From contig CAJXOI010000046.1 of assembly GCA_913057885.1 (NCBI GenBank), forward strand, positions 1 to 6,633: a stretch of DNA of 6,633 nucleotides. The letters are read 5' to 3'. The stretch comes from an uncultured Micavibrio sp. (GTDB lineage: Bacteria > Pseudomonadota > Alphaproteobacteria > Micavibrionales > UBA1664). The notes beneath the pieces were generated by a model that was given only the letters and a program-made list of their open reading frames with translations, did no database searches and was not told where the DNA came from. Of this stretch, positions 1-6,633 are shown piece by piece (within the stretch, counting starts at the first letter, position 1; each line of letters begins with the position of its first letter). Made by a program: the position numbers and the translations under genes.

Positions 1-2124
1 ATTGCCGAGGTCTATAAAACCCTGTTTATCGCAATTGGGTGCGTTATTATCGTCATCTATTTATTTTTGGGTAGTTTCCGCGCGATGATTGTGCCCGCAG
101 TGGCCGTGCCTGTCTCATTGGTCGCGACCTTTATAATGATCTATGCGCTTGGTTTTTCTATTAACCTTTTGACTCTGTTAGCTCTTGTTCTGGCTATTGG
201 GCTGGTCGTTGATGACGCGATCGTGATGTTGGAAAATATTGTCAGGCGTATTCAAGACTATGGCGAAACACCATTGGTCGCTGCCTATCGTGGGGCAAAA
301 CAGGTTGGATTTGCTATCATTGCGACGACATTGGTGTTGATTTCCGTCTTTGTTCCCATCACTTTTTTACAAGGGGATATTGGACGATTATTTACTGAAT
401 TTGCACTAACCATCGCCGCCGCAGTGGCATTTTCATCCCTTGTCGCGCTCAGCCTTTCTCCAATGCTCGCCTCTAAAGTCTTACGAGATGATCAGCGTAC
501 AACGTCTGCTGTTATTCGCGCGATTGATGGCCTGTTCAGTAAATTGCGCAGTGGCTATATTTTCACCCTCTCCAAATTATTGAAATTACCTCTTTTGACT
601 ATTTTAGTTTTTGGTGTTTTGGTTGGAGGTATAGCTTTTATATACCCCAAGGTGAAACAGGAATTTGTTCCTCAGGAAGATCGTGGAGCATTTTTTGTTA
701 TCGTTAGCGGGCCAGAAGGGTCAAGCTATGAATATATTGAAGAATACATGACCGAGATCGAGTCCCGTTTGATGGATTATGTCGAAAGCGGCGAATTTAA
801 TCGCTTGTAAGTTCGTGCGCCGCGTGGATTTGGCAGTATTGAAAATTTTAATGGCGGGTTTGTAATTGTTATTTTAAATGATTGGGCAAAACGCCGCCCA
901 GCACAAGAGATTATGAACGAAGTCCGTATGAAGCTTAGTGACCTTCCCGGGGTTCGCGCTTTCCCTGTCATGCGCCAAGGATTAGGCGGCGGCACAGGCA
1001 AACCTGTGCAATTCGTGCTTGGTGGCCCAACATACGAAAAATTGGCTGAATGGCGGGATATGCTGTTCGCAAAAATAGAAGAAGACAACCCTGGTTTGGA
1101 GGGATTAGACAGCGATTATAAAGAAACACGTCCGCAACTAGATTTCATCGTTGATTACAATCGCGCTGCCGATTTGGGTGTCAATATTCGCGATATTGGA
1201 ACAACGCTTGAAACCATCATGGGTGGCCGCAATGTAACAACATTTTTGGATGATGGCGAGGAATACGATGTCATTGTCGAGGGTGAGAGAGCCCTTCAGA
1301 ATAACTTGACCGATATAGAAAATATTTATGTTCGATCGGCCCGCACCGGGAATTTAGTGCCACTCTCTAATCTTGTTGATATCAGAGAATATGGGGCGCC
1401 GGAGACTTTATCCCGATATAACAGAATCCGATCCATTACAATTGAAGCTAATTTGGCAGACGGATATAGTTTGGGTGAAGCACTTCAATTTTTAGAAACC
1501 ACCGCCAGAGAAACCCTTCCATCCGAAGTGGTGATTGATTATAAAGGGCAAAGTCGTGATTTTGTTAATTCTGGATCATCTATCATTTTTGTTTTCTTAT
1601 TAGGTCTTATTGTTGTCTTTCTTGTTTTGGCCGCACAATTTGAGAGCTGGATTCACCCGTTTGTAATTATGTTGACTGTGCCCTTGGCGATTGGCGGTGG
1701 TCTTGTAGCACTTTATTTTACGGGCAATTCCTTAAATATATACTCTCAAATAGGGTTGATTATGCTGGTCGGGTTGGCGGCGAAAAACGGTATCTTAATT
1801 GTTGAGTTTGCCAACCAATTACGAGACGAGGGAATGCGTTTTAATCGTGCGCTTTTGGAAGCCTCTGAAACGCGGTTCCGCCCCATTGTTATGACGGGTC
1901 TCACAACCGCTGCAGGGGCCATCCCCTTGGTTTTATCCAGTGGCGCGGGGGCCGAAACACGCATGGTGATTGGGGTTGTTATCCTGGGCGGGGTTATGGC
2001 CGCGACGTTCTTTACTTTATTTATCGTCCCTGCAGCCTACAGCCTGATTGCGAGACGAACCGGATCGCCAATGGATGTCACACGGGAGCTGGAAGAATCT
2101 ATGAAAGAGCAAAAAACCAATTAG
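1..2124 (+). pseudogene. RND-family (HAE1-like) multidrug efflux permease, 5'-truncated by window edge and interrupted by an in-frame TAA
   Basis: Inner-membrane proton/drug antiporter subunit of a tripartite efflux pump, homologous to AcrB, MdtB/C and MexW. The frame is open from base 1; the visible part starts near the AcrB TM2 equivalent, so roughly the first 335 residues lie outside. Counting codons from base 1, TM2-TM7 occupy about residues 5-215 and TM8-TM12 about 520-690, separated by the second periplasmic loop. The proton-relay pair is seen as VVDDAIV (Asp codons 211-216) and its partner lysine in GLAAKNGILIVEF (Lys codon 1783-1785). EFVPQEDRG and RAPRGFG are further family signatures. 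The gene ends at TAG 2122-2124 after a short hydrophilic tail. The oddity is TAA at 808-810 (codon 270) inside the periplasmic loop, followed by uninterrupted homologous coding in the same frame. Neither half alone should make a working pump. The family call is very secure; the pseudogene status depends on the stop being real. Confidence 0.9.
808..810 (+). other. Premature in-frame TAA in the RND permease gene
   Basis: The codons around it read AAT CGC TTG TAA GTT CGT GCG CCG, so the protein reads NRL-stop-VRAPRGFG. Homologues as I remember them have a hydrophobic residue here (RLLVRAPR-like), so TTA (Leu) to TAA by one T-to-A change at 809 is the simplest origin. The reading frame is the same on both sides, so no indel is involved. 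The next in-frame start codon is ATG 913, about 100 bases downstream, preceded by a weak purine stretch (AAGAG). A restart there would give a 403-residue C-terminal fragment with no N-terminal membrane half. Confidence 0.85.
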
Positions 2125-2128
2125 ATAA

Positions 2129-5100
2129 TCAAGGGCGCATGACTTTGGCCTTGATATCCGCGTATGGTAGTGGGACAAAAGCCATTGTGTTTGGTTTGGG
2201 TGGGTCAAAAGACATCACAAGAACCTTGTTTGATCTGTCATCTAGACGTTTTTGAAGACGTGTAAAACGATCGGTTATTTTTTTCACCATATCATCTTGC
2301 CCTGCAAATCCGTGCTTAATGGCAAATCGATTGCCATAATCACCTGATTGAACACGGCGCATGAATTCAGTGAACGGGATTGATTCACACGCCCTAAGTG
2401 TTGTTTCAACCTCCCATCCTGTTTCCTTTCCACGATCCATATCAAAGTCTTTTAGCCTGAGGATCGACCCTTCACGCGTAATGGGTTTAAAATGGTTTGT
2501 ATAATCATGATCAACAATTACCATGCCTCGAGGTTTTTCGACAAATCCTGCCATATCAGGGGCCAGCAATGATTGGAAAAAAGCAGTATTCGGTGTTGAA
2601 AATGTCATCTTATTGAGTGGCGACGGATGCGTTCCAGCGAGCTCGTGCGGATGTTCAACTGATAATATAAAAGCCGTCCTCACGTCGGGTGCGCTCCGCG
2701 GATAGGTCTGCTGTAATATTTTTTGCCCCAATACACGGACATGATCAACATTTTCAACTTTGCCAAAATCGTCTATAAAGCCGTATTGCATAATTGGCAA
2801 ATAATAATGTTGATGTAACCGGTCAGTGCGAACAACAAGTCCATTTGTCGCTGATTGTTTAAACTGCCTGATCATGGCTTTTGCTTTGTTGGGAGTCACA
2901 TTTGGGATGACGACTGCTTTATAATCCAAATCCGGATCTTCTAACAAAGTGCGAACACTATAATCAGGAACAATTTGTATTTTTTTATCGGTTGTCATTG
3001 ACGGAGAAACACTATGTTGGATGTATGGTGCTGGTAATTGTGTTTCAGGGTCATATCCTGCCATCGCTAATCGCTCAGGAGTCCAAGAATATTTCTTTAG
3101 ATCATCTTTCAAATGCGCCTCAAGTGCATCTAAAATCGCCTCACGTCCTGGATAGGACTTTAAAAATAAGTTCCAATAGGTTTGTGCAGTTTCGGGATCA
3201 GGGCTGATAGCGCGCATGGCGGTCTCGTCAAAAGTACCCTCGCGAATAGCTTGAATAAGTTTAAGTTGCTGCGAAGTTGTTGCAAAACGTTGTGTTTCAT
3301 CGTCCAAAAATGGGGATCCGGATTTGCGGTGGGTTACTCTGGTCTTCCACCAATCTTCCCACCCCTTATCTTGCTTTATCAGATCCTTTTGACGGCCTGA
3401 AATAAAGAAAAATCGCGCCATAAATTCCGTGGAATAGCCTAAATCGTCAAATTTAATATCCCATACCGGGCCATCCTTGCCAACATCGAAATTTATACGA
3501 ATGTCTTCCAGACGAAATTTTTTAAGATGATGCCAATCAATTTCAAAACCACTTTCGCGATCAATCAATTTATAATGATCGGGGTCAGGGTCATTAAACC
3601 ACCCCTCGCGAATCGCCCTTAATCTAAGCTTCCACAGTGCATCAATAGCATCATATGTTGTTTCATAACGATGTTCAGCAACATATATATATGGTTCGTC
3701 CTGCTTACCGTGAAAAAACTTTCCTTTTGATATCTTACCATAATCCCGGTTAAATTGTTTTACCCTGTTTTCAAAACGCATGGCGCCGATAGACCTCCTG
3801 CGTTTATTTCGTTTTTTCCCTGACTCTTTGTCTTTAAGACTGCGCTCAATTTCTTCATCAACTGCATTTAATAACATTAATTCGGTCTCAGGCCCGAGGA
3901 AACGACGTAGAAATTGATTACGTTTACGATAAAATGCTATTTTTTCATCCAAACGTCCCTTGATCAGATTTCTTAGTAAACGATCATCTTCGGGGTTATC
4001 CATAACACGCATCGGAAATTGCGGATCGCCTACGGCGGTAAAAATCAATTCTTCTGGCAATGGGTCTGCCGTTGTTTTTAATTCGTTTACAGGGCGAATG
4101 GTTTTATTATAAGCCTGCTTTAACCTATTTAAAAAATCGTGATGATATCCAACAAGATCACGCATTAATTCCATATCATCTAAATCCGGCGGATTATCCC
4201 GCTTTAATCCATATTTTAGCGGATAAATATTGGGCGATTTATTCATCGCCAAAAGGTGAAATGGTGAATTTTTCTGGTCTTGCTCATCTTTCAACAAGTC
4301 TGCTAAGTCATCAACAGATAATGATAAAAAATCACGTCTATCCGGAAGAAGTAAGCGATATTCTGAGCCCGACTTATCCAAATGCAGCGACTCTAGCCTT
4401 AGCAAAACTGCTTTTCTAAAATCACCGTAGGATTTGTCGACAAAGGCTGTCAAACCAACCTCTATAGAATTTTCAGGAAAAGGGCGATTACTGCGTAAAA
4501 ATGAAATGAGTGGCGGTTGTTGTCCTTCCAGCCCTGATAAAAACTGCAACACAACATCACGATCAGAAAAAAGTTTTTTCAGCATGAGGAGCTCTGGTTC
4601 TTCTTGCTCGGCATACCGATAAAGACCAAATTCTACCAAGGCATCGTAAAGAGGTGAAACATGGGTTTCAGGATGATCAATAAACGATTTATCTGGCAAC
4701 GTAACACCTGAATTTATGCCTCTTACTGAATCGGCAATACGTGTGTTCGCATCAACCAATGGTTCTTTGGAAAAGCTTGTGTTACCATTTTTGTCCCCTG
4801 GTTGAAGAGGGTTTCTGATAGATGATCCCGCATAAACCATATCTTTTGATAATGATAATGTATCAATCGGCAACATACCGGCCGCTTTCGTAGTTGTGAT
4901 ATATGGATTATCACCCATATATTTAAAGATCCAAGACATCATCCAATGATTATCCGCGCGATTATTATGCGCGACGGGATGAGATCTTGTTTCAACACGG
5001 TACCAGCTTTCTTTACCTTTTTCTTTTTCCTTATAATAAAAATATTTACCTGATCTCGATATTGCCCAAATATATTCAACCTTTCCCTTATCATTGACTG

Positions 5101-5689
5101 ATGGAATATAGACAGGAGATTTTTCACGGTTAGTTTTTCTATTTGGGCGCCCCTCTTCACGTTCCGTTTTTGTTTTGGTGCGTCGTGTCACACGGTAATC
5201 AATGGGACTTGATGGCGGAGATGGTATATCACTTGGCTGATTTTTACGAACATGATCACAAAACCCACGCCAATAATCAGCTATTCTTTGTGGCCCTGAT
5301 TGCAAATATGCTGTATATTGCATTACAGCCATGTCAGGGCGCATACCATCAAACCACTGGTCGGGGGACCGATTAACAATTAAAGACGCTGGCACGGAAT
5401 ATGTCGAATCTTCGGGAATTTGAACCGTGCGCTCGTAAGTATCGATAATTTGTCGGCTGAAGGGATCGTATATAAAAGCCCCTAATTTTGAGGGTTCAGC
5501 TGTTCTAGGATCTAAGTCCGTAGTTTCTGTATCAAAAACCGTGACGGCAATTGCTCCTGATCGAATAGGATCATACGTCAGTGAATTCCCTTCTTCATCC
5601 TCATGTAAAGTCACAGCCGCAAAGTCAGATTGCCGAGGGATCAAGCGGGTAAGATCATTTTCAAATTTTGACCGATGAATAAAACTCAT
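2129..5689 (-). CDS. Large exonuclease I (SbcB)-like DEDD 3'-5' exonuclease with a long unassigned C-terminal region
   Basis: 1186 residues; E. coli exonuclease I has about 475. Exo motif I is VFDTETTD (residues 51-58, Asp53 and Glu55). Exo motif II is HNNRADNHW (241-249, Asp246), followed by IFKYMGDNPY (254-263), which lines up well with the exonuclease I segment after its second motif. PIDTLSL (275-281) matches the DEDD-family element between motifs II and III. Motif III is probably HVSPLYDA (343-350), giving His-x5-Asp rather than the usual His-x4-Asp. NKSPNIYP (483-490) resembles the NKCPVLAP stretch of exonuclease I. Between motifs I and II sits an insertion (about 150-237) with a very basic part (168-190); a second basic cluster lies at 622-633. 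I recognise nothing in about 860-1186. There is no signal peptide or membrane segment, so it should be cytoplasmic. Start ATG 5689 overlaps the upstream stop (ATGA). The nuclease-fold call is fairly sure; substrate and role are unknown. The symbol sbcB is withheld because the architecture differs. Confidence 0.82.
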   Translation of the reverse strand: MSFIHRSKFENDLTRLIPRQSDFAAVTLHEDEEGNSLTYDPIRSGAIAVTVFDTETTDLDPRTAEPSKLGAFIYDPFSRQIIDTYERTVQIPEDSTYSVPASLIVNRSPDQWFDGMRPDMAVMQYTAYLQSGPQRIADYWRGFCDHVRKNQPSDIPSPPSSPIDYRVTRRTKTKTEREEGRPNRKTNREKSPVYIPSVNDKGKVEYIWAISRSGKYFYYKEKEKGKESWYRVETRSHPVAHNNRADNHWMMSWIFKYMGDNPYITTTKAAGMLPIDTLSLSKDMVYAGSSIRNPLQPGDKNGNTSFSKEPLVDANTRIADSVRGINSGVTLPDKSFIDHPETHVSPLYDALVEFGLYRYAEQEEPELLMLKKLFSDRDVVLQFLSGLEGQQPPLISFLRSNRPFPENSIEVGLTAFVDKSYGDFRKAVLLRLESLHLDKSGSEYRLLLPDRRDFLSLSVDDLADLLKDEQDQKNSPFHLLAMNKSPNIYPLKYGLKRDNPPDLDDMELMRDLVGYHHDFLNRLKQAYNKTIRPVNELKTTADPLPEELIFTAVGDPQFPMRVMDNPEDDRLLRNLIKGRLDEKIAFYRKRNQFLRRFLGPETELMLLNAVDEEIERSLKDKESGKKRNKRRRSIGAMRFENRVKQFNRDYGKISKGKFFHGKQDEPYIYVAEHRYETTYDAIDALWKLRLRAIREGWFNDPDPDHYKLIDRESGFEIDWHHLKKFRLEDIRINFDVGKDGPVWDIKFDDLGYSTEFMARFFFISGRQKDLIKQDKGWEDWWKTRVTHRKSGSPFLDDETQRFATTSQQLKLIQAIREGTFDETAMRAISPDPETAQTYWNLFLKSYPGREAILDALEAHLKDDLKKYSWTPERLAMAGYDPETQLPAPYIQHSVSPSMTTDKKIQIVPDYSVRTLLEDPDLDYKAVVIPNVTPNKAKAMIRQFKQSATNGLVVRTDRLHQHYYLPIMQYGFIDDFGKVENVDHVRVLGQKILQQTYPRSAPDVRTAFILSVEHPHELAGTHPSPLNKMTFSTPNTAFFQSLLAPDMAGFVEKPRGMVIVDHDYTNHFKPITREGSILRLKDFDMDRGKETGWEVETTLRACESIPFTEFMRRVQSGDYGNRFAIKHGFAGQDDMVKKITDRFTRLQKRLDDRSNKVLVMSFDPPKPNTMAFVPLPYADIKAKVMRP

Positions 5690-5707
5690 GCTATGTATAA
5701 CCCCTCT
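5686..5707 (-). promoter_or_regulatory. ATGA stop/start overlap and Shine-Dalgarno-like site coupling the two minus-strand genes
   Basis: On the minus strand GCATGA holds both the ATG of the exonuclease-like gene (5689-5687) and the TGA of the upstream gene (5688-5686). AGAGGGG lies at 5707-5701, 11 bases before the ATG, which is somewhat wide for a ribosome binding site but usable. The arrangement fits termination-reinitiation, tying synthesis of the nuclease to that of its partner, and it supports ATG 5689 as the true start. Confidence 0.6.
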
Positions 5708-6513
5708 GGCCGCGGTCTTTTACCTGGAATATATTTCTGAACCAGTCTTTGGCGCGGTCTTGGGAACCCAGAGACATTGATTTGACTATCTGCATTCGCA
5801 GGCTCAAATCCACCCGGACGAATTTGATCAGCGTGACGATGAAACCATTCGTTGAAATCGGTTGGTAAATTAAATTCTGCCCGAATTTCAATGCGCCCTT
5901 CACATCCTGCAAATAAAGGTTCCAAGCGTGAAGACGACTTTTCAGGTTCCACAACCGTGACATATTTGACCTTTGGTGTTCCACCATATGGTTTCTGGTA
6001 TTTTTGTTCCACTGTCACCAAACCGATTGTGCCTGGCACACGCCCTATGACCTTGGATTTGTTGGTACGGGCAAAACGATCAATCTCCATAATCTCAAAA
6101 TCTTCAACCATAGGCATTGGTGTATAACCAATAGAGGCAACCCCATTCTGAAGCGCTAAATCATGTCGCGGAGACGGACAATGTTGTGCGGCCACCCTTT
6201 CAGGGTTAACGGTTTTTGTGATTTCCAATAAATCATCCAATCGACCATGGCCGCGATAACCAATTGGTAAATTATTCACAATCATCGTATCGCCATTATG
6301 ACGAAACTCGGGAACAACACCGCGCTCATAAAGAAATGCTATTAACATTTGCTGCGTTTTTTCGGGAAGAGATTTATAACAATAAATATCAAAACCATCA
6401 TTTGATGCCTTGATCAAAGGTTTGCGTTGATCAACATGCCGTTTGATCATTCTTTCTGTTGCGCCCTCATTCCCTGGAATAGCGGATTGCGTATCTAATG
6501 TAACCGCCGTCAT
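5686..6513 (-). CDS. Conserved-looking protein of unknown function, partner gene of the exonuclease-like protein
   Basis: 275 residues from ATG 6513, the only start codon of this frame in the window; stop TGA at 5688-5686. I do not recognise the family. The N-terminal part looks like a small alpha/beta unit: strand FDIYCYKS (41-48), helix to about 65, then strands through MIVNNLPIGY (77-86). Residues 150-215 look beta-rich (for example VKYVTVVEPE and GRIEIRAEF). QHCPSPRHD (110-118) puts one Cys and two His close together, and Cys45 and Cys204 are the other cysteines; metal binding is possible but unproven. The C-terminus (250-270) is rich in Arg, Lys and Pro, which would suit nucleic-acid or partner binding. 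There is no signal peptide or membrane helix. ATGA overlap with the exonuclease-like gene implies one transcript and probably a joint job. No Shine-Dalgarno sequence precedes ATG 6513 and the frame stays open to the window edge, so the gene may be longer at its 5' end. Confidence 0.75.
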   Translation of the reverse strand: MTAVTLDTQSAIPGNEGATERMIKRHVDQRKPLIKASNDGFDIYCYKSLPEKTQQMLIAFLYERGVVPEFRHNGDTMIVNNLPIGYRGHGRLDDLLEITKTVNPERVAAQHCPSPRHDLALQNGVASIGYTPMPMVEDFEIMEIDRFARTNKSKVIGRVPGTIGLVTVEQKYQKPYGGTPKVKYVTVVEPEKSSSRLEPLFAGCEGRIEIRAEFNLPTDFNEWFHRHADQIRPGGFEPANADSQINVSGFPRPRQRLVQKYIPGKRPRPEGLYIA

Positions 6514-6532
6514 ATCGGCAGGTAAGGGTCTT

Positions 6533-6548
6533 GCGGTATGGCGGTATG
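6533..6548. repeat. Exact 8-bp tandem duplication (GCGGTATG x2)
   Basis: Two perfect adjacent copies of GCGGTATG, 20 bases upstream of the ATG at 6513 on the minus strand. With two copies, the first open frame described for 6514-6633 reads into the 275-aa gene. With one copy, the second open frame would do so instead. The copy number therefore decides which upstream reading frame is fused to the gene. Confidence 0.7.
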
Positions 6549-6553
6549 TGGCG

Positions 6554-6581
6554 TTTGTATTGAGGACAGACCGATTCTCAA
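6554..6581 (-). promoter_or_regulatory. Possible sigma70-type promoter upstream of the two-gene operon
   Basis: On the minus strand TTGAGA (6581-6576; 5 of 6 to the TTGACA consensus) is followed after 16 bases by TACAAA (6559-6554; 4 of 6 to TATAAT). This would give a leader of about 30 bases before ATG 6513. It is a modest match that could occur by chance, and it conflicts with the idea that the gene continues past the window edge. Confidence 0.25.
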
Positions 6582-6633
6582 GATATTTTGTGCGCGTCGA
6601 TTCGCGTTCGATCTCACTATCCGATGTGCATGT

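Larger units (their letters stand above)
6514..6633 (-). other. Edge region with two open minus-strand frames; start of the upstream gene unresolved
   Basis: Read on the minus strand, the frame of the 275-aa gene has no stop over the 40 codons to the window edge, and no ATG, GTG or TTG either, ending ATYRHTARPLPAD before the ATG. A second frame is also open and ends PYLPI-TGA, with that TGA overlapping the ATG of the 275-aa gene as ATGA. The third frame has several stops. The first frame has slightly more purine-first codons (24 of 40 against 20 of 40 by my count) and fewer AGA, CGA and ATA codons, so extension of the gene beyond the window is mildly favoured. An upstream overlapping gene, or a true start at 6513, remains possible. 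Confidence 0.5.

Noticed and set aside
808..810. TAA read as a sense codon through a variant genetic code.
   Set aside because: I know of no bacterial code that reassigns TAA. The other three stops in the window are TAG, TGA and TGA, so the absence of a normal TAA stop is not evidence.
777..1088. Minus-strand reading frame opposite the pump gene.
   Set aside because: It lies entirely opposite strongly conserved RND coding sequence and its translation resembles no known protein.
2128..2155. 7-bp inverted repeat ATCAAGG / CCTTGAT at the convergent gene junction, considered as a bidirectional terminator.
   Set aside because: The loop is 14 bases, the stem is not GC-rich, there is no T-run after it on the plus strand, and on the minus strand the nearest T-run starts 11 bases beyond the stem.
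4060..4419. 119-codon plus-strand reading frame inside the nuclease gene.
   Set aside because: It is antisense to an uninterrupted coding frame with family motifs on either side, and I see no ribosome binding site or recognisable protein sequence.
4955..4973. Inverted repeat CGCGC / GCGCG with a 9-base AT-rich loop.
   Set aside because: Only 5 bp long and located exactly over the codons of exo motif II (HNNRADN), so coding constraint explains it.
2129..6633. Mobile element or prophage origin for the minus-strand gene pair.
   Set aside because: I see no integrase, transposase, terminal repeats, tRNA or phage structural gene, and no obvious change in base composition relative to the pump gene.

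Overview
The window looks like chromosomal DNA of a Gram-negative bacterium. An alphaproteobacterium of moderate GC content is my best guess, because the efflux-pump sequence resembles the RND permeases I associate with that class. This assignment is an inference; no rRNA or other marker gene is present.

Layout. Positions 1-2124 (+ strand) hold the last two thirds of an RND-type (HAE1-like) multidrug efflux permease, cut at its 5' end by the window edge. Its frame is interrupted once by an in-frame TAA at 808-810; coding continues in the same frame, with clear homology, on both sides, so it is either a nonsense pseudogene or carries a base error. Four bases later, tail to tail, ends a minus-strand gene pair that fills the rest of the window. 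The downstream member (2129-5689, 1186 aa) has a divergent DEDD-type 3'-5' exonuclease core resembling E. coli exonuclease I (SbcB), but is about 2.5 times as long. It has a basic insertion inside the nuclease domain and a long C-terminal part that I cannot assign to any family. The upstream member (5686-6513, 275 aa from its only in-window start codon) is a soluble protein I do not recognise. The two overlap by ATGA, which implies translational coupling and a shared function.

The right-hand edge (6514-6633) is ambiguous. Two minus-strand frames are open across it: one would extend the 275-aa gene beyond the window, and the other ends with a TGA overlapping its ATG. An exact 8-bp tandem duplication there decides which frame joins the gene. 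A possible sigma70-like promoter also lies in this stretch.

The nuclease-plus-unknown-partner pair is the part most worth following. It could be a housekeeping DNA-processing module of one lineage or an undescribed accessory (for example defence or repair) module. The window has no integrase, transposase, tRNA, CRISPR or known defence gene to decide between these.
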